Shown here: positions 1 through 11,070 of the stretch, piece after piece
Layout of the letters: each line of letters opens with the position of its first letter
Position numbering within the stretch: position 1 is the first letter of the stretch
Source of the DNA: Multifurca ochricompacta
Lineage: Eukaryota > Basidiomycota > Agaricomycetes > Russulales > Russulaceae
Assembly (NCBI GenBank): GCA_022496185.1
Contig: WTXG01000017.1
Location: forward strand, 310,001 to 374,000
Direction of reading: 5' to 3'
Length of the DNA stretch: 64,000 bases
Position numbers and translations under genes: made by a program
The notes under the pieces: model-generated
Databases searched by the model: none
What the model saw: the letters and a program-made list of their open reading frames with translations, nothing else
What the model was told of the DNA's origin: nothing

Positions 1-2469
1 GGGCCACGTTGTCGGAGGTAACCCTAGATTTTGTTTTGCCGGATTCAGGTTTTAATGCGTTGGATCGACCTAATATCTCTCTTTAGGAGCGGGAGCGCGC
101 CGCCTCTGCGGCTGCCACGGACGCGCAGCACGCAGAGCTAGTCGAAAAGATTCAACAACTGAACTTATTACGGGAGAGTAACGCAACGCTCCGCGCAGAC
201 TCTGAAGCACACGCAAAACGCTCGCGTGAGCTCGACACCAAATTGAAGAGCGTGGTTCAAGACCTCGATCCTCTTCGCGAGCGCGCCCGTACGCTGCAAG
301 CTGAACTCGACGCGCGTAAGGAGCACGTCACGCGGCTGGAGGAGGAAAACCGCAGGTGGCAGGAGCGCAACAACCAACTGCTCACAAAGGTGTGTTTATC
401 CTCCCATCTGGCCATCGCGCTTTCTCGGGATGTAATAACCTTGCGTTACACAAGTACGACCGTGTCGACCCTACCGAGTTCCAGTCGCTCAAGGAAGAGG
501 TCGAGAGTCTGAAGGCCGAAAAGTCGTCTTGGGAGACTCAGCAATCCACACAGGCAGAGGAGACGACCAGACAGCTGGAAAAGGTGGGCCGCCATACAGG
601 TTCGCTGTTGGTAGAGCGGAATTCTTACCTAGATGCCTGGACGGTTTTGCATAGATCGCCGCTTTAGAAAAATTCAACAAGTCTCACAAGGAGGCAATCA
701 CGAAGAATAATCAGATTTATAGGCAGCGAATGGGTGCACTCAGTGCCGAAAATACCGAACTCAAGTCGAACCTTGAAGCAGCTCAGAAAGAGTCCGCTGC
801 GATCGCCGAGGAGCGTGATGTCCTCAAAGCTGCTGCTGCCTCCTCTGCAGGCACCACTTCTTCCGAGGGTCTCAGTGAGGAGCTCGAGCGGTTGCGGCAG
901 GAGAAGAACGCACTGGAGCAAGCTTTGGAGGAAGAGAAGGCCAAGCCACCTGTTCAAGCGCCCGTGGCTGATACGTCTGACCTGGAGGCTCGGCTTGTAT
1001 GGCTGGTTTCAATCTCCCAAACGGAGCGATTCTGATCACTTGTAACAGACCGCGACTGCACAGGAACGAGACCAGCTTCTCGCCGAAAAGGAAGCGTGGA
1101 ATAACCCTCCAGAAGCGATGGAAGCCAAAGCGGCTAAGGAGCGATTGGAGGCTGAAAAAGCGGAGCTCGTCAAGAGCCGCGATGAGGCTATCGCGCAAGC
1201 CAAGGTAGCCTTGTAGCGTCGCTACGCACTTTCCACGGGATCCCGCTCACACTATCTGTTGCAGGTCGCGCGAGAAGAAATAGAGAAGCTCAAAGAAGCT
1301 GAGCGTGGTATCCGGATGGCAAATGTAATACGCACATGCCGAGCGCCCACGTTTCATCCCTCGCTAACTTTTTGAAAATTTAACAGGAAAAGCTCAGCAC
1401 TCGGATACGCGATCAGCAAGTGGCACGCCAGAAGGTGATAGACGAGCAAGGTGCGGTCATCAAGGCTGCTGTGGAAAAAGCTACAGGGGAATTGCGCGAC
1501 GGTCCACTTGCAAACTCAGAGGTGCTCGTCAAACAACACACGGAAGAGTTGCGGGTTTTGGAAGAGCGCCTCGTTGCGAAGCATCAGGAGGAGCTCAAAA
1601 AGGCTGTAGAGGCTGCGGTTTTCAAGGCGCAAGAGTCCGCACCACCGGCGTCCGGAGCCGCCACAACAGCGGAAGATCAAAAAGCTGCTATTGATGCGGC
1701 GGTCACAGAGGCCCTAGCTGCCAAGGAAGCCGGGCTGAAAGCGAAACACGATGCGGCCATCGAGAAAGCTGTAGAAAGCGGACGCCTTGAGGGCGTGGTG
1801 AAGCTGAGAATAAAGGATACCCAACTGATCAGGGCCCAGAAAAAGGTGAAAGAGCTCGAGGGGCAGATCGAGGAGTGGAGAAAGGCTGGTATCGTTCCCA
1901 GCGAAACGAGGACTGGAGAGCCATCATCAGCACCGTCCACGTCTGCACCACCGGCGACTTCCCCCATCTCAGCTCCCACTCCTACAACCTCGGCGCCACC
2001 ACCCCGTGGAGGAGCTCCCACCAACCCCGCTCCCAGGCTCAAACCTTCTGTCGCGACAGCCGCCGCGGGTAGCGCCGCAGCCGCAGCTGCAGCTGCAGTT
2101 CCCGGGCAACCGGTTCGCGGTCGTGGTCGAGGCTCGGGCTTGGTACGAGGAGGGGTCATTGGTATTCGCGGTGCTGCAGCGCCGAGTGCAGGTCGTGGGA
2201 CTGGCGCGCCTCCCATGGGTTTGGCAAGTGGAGGGGTCGCCATCATGGGTGCTGCCACGAAAAGAACACGCGAGGAGGGCGAGATGTCGATGGACGATTC
2301 ACTTTCCAAACGTCTGAAGCCCGCCGCGGCTGCGACGGCTGCGGAGGGTGGTAACGTGGGTGGTGCTACCGCTTCTGGTTCTGGTTCTGCTGGGACTGGG
2401 AGCAATAGTGGGACCACCACTGGTGGGAAGCCGGTCACTTTGCAACGAAACCGTGTTCAACCTTCATGA
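1..2469 (+). CDS. Nucleoporin TPR/MLP1-like coiled-coil protein, C-terminal part (5' end outside window)
   Basis: Large filament protein of the nuclear pore basket (TPR/MLP1 family), which tethers mRNA export and spindle-checkpoint factors. Seen: six in-frame exons at 87-389, 455-583, 655-996, 1049-1204, 1265-1324 and 1387-2469, plus the tail of an upstream intron ending at 86. All junctions are phase 0 with GT..AG borders. Up to about codon 150 of the last exon the protein is nearly continuous heptad coiled coil rich in Glu, Lys, Ala and Leu. It then passes through a conserved-looking segment (KLRIKDTQLIRAQKKVKEL) into a low-complexity Pro/Ala/Thr tail and an RGRG..RGG basic stretch, the usual tail architecture of TPR/MLP1. 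Stop TGA at 2467-2469. The family call rests on architecture and on the conserved segment before the tail; another long coiled-coil protein is possible. A minus-strand ORF over 1677-2438 is a codon-bias shadow. Confidence 0.75.
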
Positions 2470-5014
2470 TTGATTTGATTGATTGACCGATTATATATCT
2501 AATTTCATGATCATGACCCGCCCAGTTCTGTCCACTCCATCTCTTGCTCTTTGCTATCATCACCTGTCTGTTAGTCAATCACCTGCTTGTAATGTAATAG
2601 TAATACACACCACCACCAAACAAAAGGACATATCATCCCTTACAATCTAGTTTTCTTTATTCTGTTTTTCGGGCACATGCCTTGGTCTGATTTGTTTGCC
2701 GGATATGCGACTGGAGAGAAAGCAGAACTCCATCGCTTTCACTACAATCTCTCCAACCTCAACACTACCATGACCATGACTTCATAGTCCTTTCGGCGAA
2801 TCTAATCGTATCAGATACTGCTGCTTTGATCGTCTGTTATTATAATTACCATTAAGCTTTCGTAATGTCTCAGAAAGCAAGCAACCGCTTTGCTTCTTCC
2901 CCGTCCCTCAACAACTTCATCTCAATATTTAAGGCTGCTTCGAATGAGTATAAGATCTGTCGGGCGGCGCATCCCTTTGCTGCAATCGTTGACAACTCTT
3001 TGACCATTCCAACGACTAAAGTGTTTTTTAAAAAGTTGTAAATTAATTTGAAAAAACAAAATTAAATTTATTACACGCGCGTGGTTGTAGAACTACTATA
3101 GCAAACATCAACGGCTATTGTGCTTCCCACATACCATAATGGTTCGCAACAGCCGATAGACGAATTTCCGAATACTCGTGGTGAAGAATCAGGCATGGCG
3201 CAGACTGTACTTTAGATGCTACATTACTACTCTATCTCACCTTGTATGTGTAGAGGCTTAGATGCTTTCAATAATGTGATAGCCACTATATTTTTGTAGC
3301 ATATTTACATAGGCTTTTATCGGCTATTAATCTAATCGTAAGTACAACGCATTTATAATGTGATTATAGTCACATGACCACTTTCGGATGTATTAGGATC
3401 ATTAAGTATCTAAGTGATTGTGATCGGCTGCGTTATCTCTGCAACGCATGATCACAATCTTATGTCGGACCGATCTCCGGTAGCTCTGTACCGGTACTCT
3501 AGTTCAACACGTGGGACCCCATTTGTACGTGAAAAGGTCCTCGACCTTTTGGAAGATGTTCCCAGGTTTATACTTATGCGTCTCAAGTCGCCCGGAACAC
3601 GATATCCCTAACATCCTCTTCAGGGCCAAAGTGGACAGAAACAGAACGATATCGCCTACTTATGCCTCCTCCTTTGTTCATTTGATCGATCAGCGGAGAT
3701 GGAGCAGAGGATTTAAAAAAAACTTGTTATCAAGATGACGCTATCGGAAAGAGCTGCCGCAAACGATCGTTTCTCATTCTATAAAACAGGTTTCGATGGG
3801 TATTTTTTGTCAACTTGACACCCTACGTCAAGAATTAAACGTGCGCTTGCCTACCTCGTTGAATGAAACATTACGAACGAACATTACAAGGGATTTCCAA
3901 AGGAGAAAAAAAAATGGTAACACGTCCACCGTCTCTTTCAGTTTTTTTTAATCGTATCGGTTCGAGTTGAAGAACTGGTGGAGATTTTCGCAATCCAATT
4001 TGAGTTGAGATCGGCTCCCAAGGATCACAATTTGTTCGAATCTCACATTCCTCGGTGTCACGTTACTATGTCCCTACGCCTACGCAGAAGCTTGCCAATG
4101 CCTCAATTAACGGCGCTTTTATTTTATTTCATTTTGGAATGGAACGGCAGGCGAGTCATCGGAGGGGATGAAGGAGAAGTGTACGTAATCATTCCACCAT
4201 GTTGTCCGTCTCCATCCACGTGTCTGATCTCCGTGTTATCTGAATTTCAATAAAAGTTATGGTATATATTGACGGCAACTGATTTTGGTATTGCCTGCGC
4301 GCTCAATAAATATGTATGTATAGCTTCATTTCATTTTCATGGATTCAGTTGTGGATAAAATTTGAAATGTGTATGGGTTGATTGTGTGAAAGTTTGAGGC
4401 GAGCGCAAGCTTCCCAACCTGAGAAACACGCACGCAGATTGATGGAAGATTTGAAGAGTTGCTGCTTCCCCCAAGGAGAAGGAGAACTTAAAACGCCTAG
4501 TCCAGTTTAAAATGCCTAGTCCAAGGAAGGTCCAAATGACACTGTTGTAAGGCCGCAGGCCATTAACCGTACTGAGAACGCAAAGGAAAACCAACACCCT
4601 CCTGATGTAGTACTAATTCAGGGGTTGCTGGGCTGTTTGACCAGAGCCGCCGGGCACAACACACATGCAGAATGCAGACAGACTTGAACAGACAGTTGAT
4701 AGGATCACAGGATCCTACTAGTCGTCGATCCGGATTCAATTATGATCGAGGGTCCCAAAAACCTGAAGCATACGTACAAACTAAAAAAAAAAAAACTGTT
4801 CCATATGATAAGCACCCGTCTCTTTCTCTTTGACGAGGCTGGAATCCGCTCCCTCGGCAACACCACCAACAGGAAAAGTCCCGAACGCCCTAACCAAGGA
4901 TAGGGCGGAACTTGGTCACGGGTAATCCATCGCTCTGTTATCAAACCCCACAAAAAAGGTTCCGAGTCCGTTATCTTCTCTCTCTCCCTCTCTCGAACAA
5001 GATAGTGAGAAAGT
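2470..5014. other. Intergenic region, no supported gene
   Basis: About 2.5 kb with only short ORFs lacking splice support or recognisable motifs. It holds the 3' flank of the TPR-like gene (AT-rich, with TATATA near 2490), a diverged MITE-like relic near 3080-3520, and homopolymer tracts. Nothing else identifiable. Confidence 0.6.
3080..3520. repeat. Diverged MITE-like relic related to the palindromic element in Y1
   Basis: The order of short blocks resembles element Z inside Y1 (17164-17691): a CATGG(C/T)GCAGACT block, a TTTAGATGCT-like block, GTGATAGC and a terminal GTACTCTAGTTCAACA compared with GTATTCTGGTTCAACA in Z. It retains many CpG sites and has clear divergence. Boundaries and TSD could not be fixed, so the coordinates are approximate. 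Confidence 0.4.
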
Positions 5015-7081
5015 TTAACTTACAGCTCTGGTGAATGTAAGCATGTGGCAAGCGAGCCATCCCCGTTCCATCCCCGCAGCCGCATAAGCAAAGAGGTAAC
5101 GCCACTTCCGACGAAACATCTCGAAAGTTTCAGGGTCCTTGGCCACGGAGGGTAAATCCTTAACGAGAAGTTCGGGAGTGACGTTCTTCACGAAGCGCCT
5201 GTCCCATTCCCTGATGGTCCTAGCGTAATCTGTTGTTCGCGATCGCGATAAACGTTAATTATGTGTGTGGGGAGGGGTGAGAGGTTTTTGCATATATACA
5301 TGACTGAAAAAAAAGGAACTATAGAAAAACGAAGATGACTTACGGGAAGCGTGGTTCTCCACACCTTCAACGGTCAGGCGACCTTGAGAAGCGGCGTTCG
5401 CAGCATTTATCAGGACCGTTGCAGATGGGAGATATGCATTTGGCCAAATATATTTCCTTGCAAAGTCCTCGGATCTACCATTAGAGGAAAAAAAAAGGAT
5501 TTGTCAAACAACTGATGGAAGTTGCTATCCACGTACTGGTATCCAGTATACCTCGCCTCAGGGAAGCTCGAGCAAGTGATGACAGCGGCGGCATTTCGGG
5601 ATTTGAGCGCCTTATCCATGATCTTGAAGTAACTCTGGTAATACTTTTTGTTGTTTTTTTTTTTTAAAAAAAAAAGAAAAGGAAATGTTTATTGTCAGTT
5701 TCGTCTTCGGACCCTGTGAAGAGGGGGGATCGTTCAACCTTTGGACCGACATGCTGTGGAAGAGGCATGCGGGACGTCAATGGTCTATTTTTAGTAGAAA
5801 ACTTAAATGGCGTTCATACCTCCACCATCTCGATGCTAATAAATGCATCAAACTTCTTTTCAAAGTTGGGTGGGATTTCACGATAATCCATGAGATGAAC
5901 ACGGATGAGATCTTGCAAGCCAGCTTCGTATATGCGTTCCTCAGCTAACTTCTTCTGCTCAATCGATAGCGTGAGTGTATCCACTTCACACCAAAGCTCC
6001 GTGCTGCCTTCCGTGCGACGTGAAAAAAAAACGAAAATGATGCGATCCCGAAAAACCAACCTCGATTGCAAGACCCCCCCAACCAGACCCAATTTCTAGA
6101 ATACGATGACCGGGTTTAACGCGTGCCTTGCGAAGAACGTGATGGATTTTTCGTAGTTGTGCGTCTCGAGGTCAGTACAGGCACATTGTTCGTGAAATCC
6201 CACGTGAGGAGGTAACAGATGATTATCCTGCACGCCACCATCACCACCACAAATGCCATCACATTCCTGGTCATTCCACAAGGCGCAGGAATACATCATT
6301 TCTTTGCTCAGGAAGGCCTTGGACATGAGAAAGTGGCGGTAGTCAGCTTCCAGCTGGGATTAGGGGTCCGAGAAGCTAGTCCAACCACCCCCAAAGAAGG
6401 GCTCGCGAAACACACACACCTTGTAAAGCTCATTCGATAGGTCATAACTAGCGATGGCATTGAGCCGAGCCTGAGTGTGGGTCTGCCCGAAGAGAGCAAT
6501 GGTCAAGCCGGACACCGCCGAAGAGAACCGCTTGAACAAAGAGTTGAGACCAGTCATTCTAGACTCGTTCTCGAGCCAGAGCTGAAAAAAAAAAAGCAAT
6601 AATGTCATCAAACAAACTTGCAATGCGGTGGGCCCATATCGCCAACAAGAATAAAAAAAGCCCTACATTCATGACGCTCTCTAAATCGTCGTCCGAATCA
6701 AATTCTATATCGCCGGCCATGTATGCTTCACTGACTGCCACAAAAAAAAAAGAAAAGGTGGTCTTGTTTCACCTTAGTTTAAAAGCGGGCGCACAAACGT
6801 ACAGCCAATATCGCCATGACTGTTTGGTTAGCATCAAGAATTGTCAGCTCAATTGCTGAGGTTGCAAAACGTGTAGAGACCAAGGCATACAGTAACATCC
6901 GGGGCCAGAAGGAATCGTTGCGAACGGTGATATGAACATGGCTTCCATCGTCTTTTGGAGACCCAAAACGATGAACTACCCCAGTTTCTTCGATCTCCAA
7001 GTATCCAACCTTGATGACTCGCTCGAGGACCGTCAAGGTCGAGTTCCTTGCTATTATCGAGAGAATGAGAAAAGAAAACAT
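5015..7081 (-). CDS. Cyclopropane-fatty-acyl-phospholipid synthase-like methyltransferase, with two probable 1-nt deletions
   Basis: SAM-dependent methyltransferase of the CFA/mycolic-acid-cyclopropane-synthase family, which adds a methylene or methyl group to lipid acyl chains. Exons (minus): 7081-6891, 6819-6803, 6734-6667, 6581-6420, 6317-6061, 6007-5820, 5753-5739, 5643-5537, 5474-5344 and 5229-5015. Motifs in order: GDIGFSEAYMAGDIEFD, NAIASYDLSNELYK, AFLSKEMMYSCALW, KARVKPGHRILEIGSGWGG (SAM site), VDTLTLSIEQ, HLMDYREIP, FISIEMVE|HVGPK|YYQSYF, KYIWPNAYLPSA and a C-terminal RRKWRYLFAYAAAG. The length is near 450 aa, as the family expects, but only if one base is restored in each of exons 6061-6317 (between DLE and AQLRK) and 5820-6007 (between AARSFG and CEVD). 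Otherwise nearby alternative splice sites must be used. The start at 7081 is the first ATG giving a continuous frame. A GTAAGT at the apparent stop leaves room for one further 3' exon. It may be a recent pseudogene. Confidence 0.85.
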
Positions 7082-7970
7082 GTAGCCCGTGTTAGACCCC
7101 CCACATCGGGCAAAAGGCACAACAGGAAGGAAGGCTGACCAAAGGAAGTGAACGTGAATTGCGAGCACGGAACAAGGTGATATAAATTGGATGTGAAAGC
7201 CCCCAGTGAGAGATCAGAATGTTTAGGTGAAGTAGTCATAAGGGTGCTTTTTTGTTGAGTCCCTTCATCCCCAATGGACTGCTTTTTTAAAATGATTCCC
7301 GATTTCGTCAAAAAAAGGGGGGGGGGGGAGAGGGAGGGACTTGGGTGCGCGCGTAAGGTCATATTCATATCTTCGTTTATCGGTTTGTCGCAACCACGAA
7401 TCGCCAATAATTGATGATATGGGGCATGGGGGACTCGGAAGTTTCTTAACGATCACGAACTACACCATATCTAGAATGCCAGTGATGGCAGCCAACCAAC
7501 TAAGTGTGAGAGTGTTAAAGAGAGAATTTGGAACATAATTGACGGAGCACAGGTGGTGATGTAAGTCACGGGTCATACGTGTACAATTCAAACTCAACTC
7601 ATAGGTGATGGAAAGACAAGACATTTGTCCCAACAGCGAAGTCTAAAATAGGGGAAACTTCGAATTAAATTAGCTGCTATTTCCTCTTCCTGTCCTTGCC
7701 GCTCCGCAAATGCTCATATCTAATTAGTGGATTAGATTGGATTAGAAAAACAAGTCAACCTATTTGACCTACCTGCCCCCCCCCCAGGGATGTTGGCCAC
7801 ACCTAGCTGGAAAGGCACAGAGTTGTGGTTGTATGATTACTCACTTACCTTAAACACATATGTGCTGCCAGAGTATCATACCTGAGGTTAGGGATAAGAC
7901 AAGCCCGACCAAATGGGTTGATCTATCGAGAAAAGAGAACAGGCCGGACCGAGGTAACCGGTGTTGAGGT
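7082..7970. other. Intergenic, no supported gene
   Basis: Upstream flank of the CFA-synthase-like gene. It contains a poly-G run (about 7318-7328), a poly-C run near 7778 and only short unsupported ORFs. Confidence 0.55.
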
Positions 7971-8357
7971 TAATGAACGCAGCTGAGGTTAGATAAGCGC
8001 TACCTAAACGGGTAGCAAGATAATTCAGTTGTGAATGGTCAAAACTATATATTAATTAGTCTTTACCTAAACGGGTAGCAAAATAACTACTCGAGTAATG
8101 TTAGCTATACGCGCGGTAAAGTTTATCTAAGTAAATACTCACTTCAGTTGTGAATGGTCGAAACTGAAGTGTACACTACAGAAATAATGTCCTTAAATAC
8201 TGTAAAGAGTGTGCTGTGCTATGGTCATAAAGGATTGTATCTTAATCATAAGTAATCATAATAAATGAGTGGAATGTCAGTAAGTATATTACAATGTCCA
8301 CTTAACTCCGTCTTGCACTGCAACTCCAGCCAACTCTGATCCGTTACCGGCTCAACA
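7971..8357 (-). mobile_element. Solo LTR H (Ty1/copia, B/G-type), TSD GAGGT
   Basis: A 387-bp LTR-like segment flanked by the direct 5-bp repeat GAGGT (7966-7970 and 8358-8362), ending ..CTCAACA. It shares with the LTRs of element B and with solo LTR G the blocks GAGGTTAGATAA, a duplicated TTTACCTAAACGGGTAGC-type motif and the leader stem-loop (8150-8171). By comparison with element B the retrotransposon ran on the minus strand. The first base pair reads TA rather than TG, consistent with one transition. No internal region remains, so LTR-LTR recombination is inferred. Confidence 0.75.
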
Positions 8358-8362
8358 GAGGT

Positions 8363-8452
8363 GTTCCAGGACTTAAGTGGACAACATTCCACTCATTTAT
8401 AATGATTGATTCATAACTGAATTATCTCCTATCTAACCTCAGCTGTGTTCAA
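8363..8452. repeat. Inverted partial copy of the LTR H region
   Basis: Reading the complement of this stretch gives blocks also present in H in the same order: ACAGCTGAGGTTAGATA, AATTCAGTTATGAAT and AATGAGTGGAATGT. Together with 8265-8300 it can form a long imperfect hairpin (ATGAGTGGAATGT against ACATTCCACTCAT). It is either a second truncated LTR or a foldback rearrangement. Confidence 0.5.
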
Positions 8453-9258
8453 CAGTGGGAGAGAGGGGGGGAGGAGGGTTACGATTCCCCGAGATCACCT
8501 CCATGCCGTGCCATCCCTCCCTCCTCCATTGGAGTTACTTCCCCCTCTGGACCCTCCGCGGCATAACTAAGAAAAGCAGCAGCAGCAGCAGCAACAACAA
8601 AACAAAAAAATGGCCCTTCGCACTTAGAGAGAGCGCACTCTTGAACAACGCTTCGATTCTCAAGCGCCAGTAGGTGGTAACGCATCAATATCACATTTAA
8701 TTGATGTGGCAGGCGGTGGCGTATCATCATGAGGTGAGGCTGTGGAGCTTGTGGAGCTTGTGCGGCATGCATGCATCCACCATTCGCTTTGAATTGAGGG
8801 ATTCATGATGGGTGATGACAGTGATAAAGATATTGCCCAGTGTAACCAGTGCTTTGTACCTCCGATCATGTGATCATAATGATGAGACTGCCTGATTTAA
8901 ATTAAGTGATCTAGATCTAGAGACGTGCGCAGCGCGTGATACAGGAAACTGTGGAAACTACAAGTAAAATGCAAGCATTCAGCACAATCAAGATCAAAAG
9001 CAAGTTAAAATAAAGAGAGAGAGAGAGAGAAGAAGAAAATATGTTTAAAATTGTGATACGTGTGTCCGTTATATAGTAAAAAAAAGAGATCGACCGATCG
9101 ATATATTCGCGGCGTCATGGCAGGGCTAAGCGAGCAAACCAGTGAGCCTTGAGCAGTGATAATGTATGTTGGAGTATAAGCAAAAAAAACCCACTTGCAC
9201 TTTTTTTTTTCTTCTAAAGTTAATTCTTATCGTCGTCCGTTGTTCGAAATCATGGTCA
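8453..9258. other. Intergenic with simple repeats
   Basis: No gene seen. It contains an (AGC)n/(AAC)n microsatellite at about 8573-8600 and a (GA)n tract at about 9016-9032, just 3' of the mannosyltransferase gene. Confidence 0.5.
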
Positions 9259-11070
9259 TCAACGACCCTCCATCCGATCCCACCTCCGCATGCAAGAATA
9301 TCCATCATAATCTGCACGACAAACATGAGACCAATTTCACCCACAAAGAAAAGGGGGGTTTCTTACCGAAGCTATGCGCAGGATCGCACGTGCACCGTCC
9401 GCGCTTCCAGAGGTCCTCCTCGGTGGGACAGTGTGTGTAAGGGTTATGCTCGTACCCAATCTCGCGGAAAAATTGTATCCTGTCCGTGCCCGCGAAGAGC
9501 GCCGCTCCAATCGAATGGACTGGCGCATCGCCCCACCGCTTCACAAACAAAATTTAAAAAAAAAGAAAAAAGAAAAGTACGATCAGGTAATGGACTTTTG
9601 CGCATTAGGAAAGGGGATTATGTATGTACCTCGTAGTAAAAGCCACCTTTCAAATCGAGGTAATTGAAGAAGGCAGTGTATGCTGGACCACGCCAAAAGT
9701 CCATATCTGCGATTTCGAAGTTACTCCAGACTTTTTTCACCCCCCCATCAAGAGTCAGAAATTCAGCTAGGTCTACAGGGGCTGGGACGTACAATGGCAG
9801 AGATTATAGGAATTGCCGCCGTTATCGGACAAAAAGTTCATCGCGCTGTTCGGGGCTACGTACTCAGGGTGTTCTTTCACAAAGTCTACATGAGGTTGGG
9901 ACCGTATGTGAGAAAAAGGCAAACAAAAAAAAAAGTGGGGCAAGCATGTGAAAAGTACCGGATACGGTGGACCAAAGCGTCTCGATTGTGCGTTGGTATT
10001 CATACATCGTGATTGTGAACCCTACATGATCATAAGTTCCCGGTGAATAACCACCCGTGGAAAGATAGGACGAACCATATGTCTTGTTGTTCTCATGCAT
10101 GTAGACAAACGGGTCAAAGTTCATGTCACAGTGGAAGTGAACGTCTGGCCTGCACGTAGCCAGCTCAACAGCGAGATGTATGGGAATGGGGAGCTACGTA
10201 CTCAACGCGCCAGTAATATCGGAAGTCCTGAAGCAATGGGTGACGATAGAAGAACTGATCAGAGGTGTCAGGGGGGGGGCATGTACGCATGGAATATGCC
10301 GGAGCATAAACGGACCCCAGAGTTAAATCGGCACATGTTGCGGTACCTGGGACCATATCTCTATTAAACCTGCCGAAAACTGAATTTGTCAAAAGACATA
10401 CGAGAGACTGCCACCATATATGACACCTTCCTCCTCCATCTTGTCTCTCTCCTCTTTTGCCTTAGTCTCATTGATCCAACTTGGCTGGTACCAGTGATCG
10501 TCCGCGATCTTCCCGAAATGCACCGGCCCCGAGGCTAGAACCGAAACGCGGCTGTATGTTTGTCAGCCGACAACCAACGATGGGGGGAGCCATGGGGAAC
10601 GCGCACCGCTTAAAATCATCCGAGAACGACTGCTCGTTGAGGAAGACCCACGGGTAACGATACTTGCTATTAAACCGATCCTCCATCTCGCGCACGGAGC
10701 GTACGGCGCCATCTACGTCCGAGTTGCGCGCGAGCATGAGGAGGGTGGCATTTGCCCTGCGTCGCAGCGTCACGGGTACGACAGGGTTTCCCGGCACTCC
10801 CTCATATTCTCCAGGAGTGCCGATGTCAGGCTCGAATGTGTCGTAATAGCTTGAAGATACAGTGTTAGGAGAGCTCTTGGACGACGACGACGATAAGAGT
10901 TTCGAGACGGGATTGTATGCATGTGGCGTTAGAAGGGAGATGGACAAGAGGCCGAGCTGTGGGGAAGATGATTATTATCAAAGCGTTGCAATCGGCGCTC
11001 ACGCAATGGGACGTACAGCCACAAAAACGACGATGAGAACTGGACGTGATATCCTCGTTGCTGGGGGCAT
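9259..11070 (-). CDS. KTR/KRE2-family alpha-1,2-mannosyltransferase (GT15)
   Basis: Golgi type II membrane glycosyltransferase that extends O- and N-linked mannans using GDP-mannose. Eleven exons (minus): 11070-11017, 10956-10607, 10551-10402, 10346-10316, 10254-10202, 10149-10076, 10021-9959, 9885-9793, 9730-9630, 9538-9367 and 9311-9259. They total 1194 nt, exactly 398 codons including TGA. The N-terminus MPPATRISRPVLIVVFVA joined to LGLLSISLLTP is a signal anchor. A Ser-rich stem follows, then the GT15 core: ANATLLMLARNSDVDGAVRS, YPWVFLNEQSFSDDFKRR, HWYQPSWI, SYRNMCRFNSGFFYRHPLL, YYWRVEPDVHFHCD, FGFTITMYEYQRTIETLW-type (here YGFTITMYEYQ), GGNSYNLCHFWSNFEIADMD, GDAPVHSIGAAL and HCPTEEDLWKRGRCTCDP. 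The 31-nt exon 10316-10346 is needed for SYRNMCRFNSG. The gene appears intact. Confidence 0.95.

Noticed and set aside
1677..2438. 253-codon minus-strand ORF rich in Pro, Ala and Gly
   Set aside because: It lies antisense to the low-complexity tail of the TPR-like gene; composition mirrors that tail and no family motif is present.
10945..10947. TTG start for the mannosyltransferase
   Set aside because: A first exon at 11017-11070 with ATG completes the signal anchor through a GTACGT..CACAG intron.
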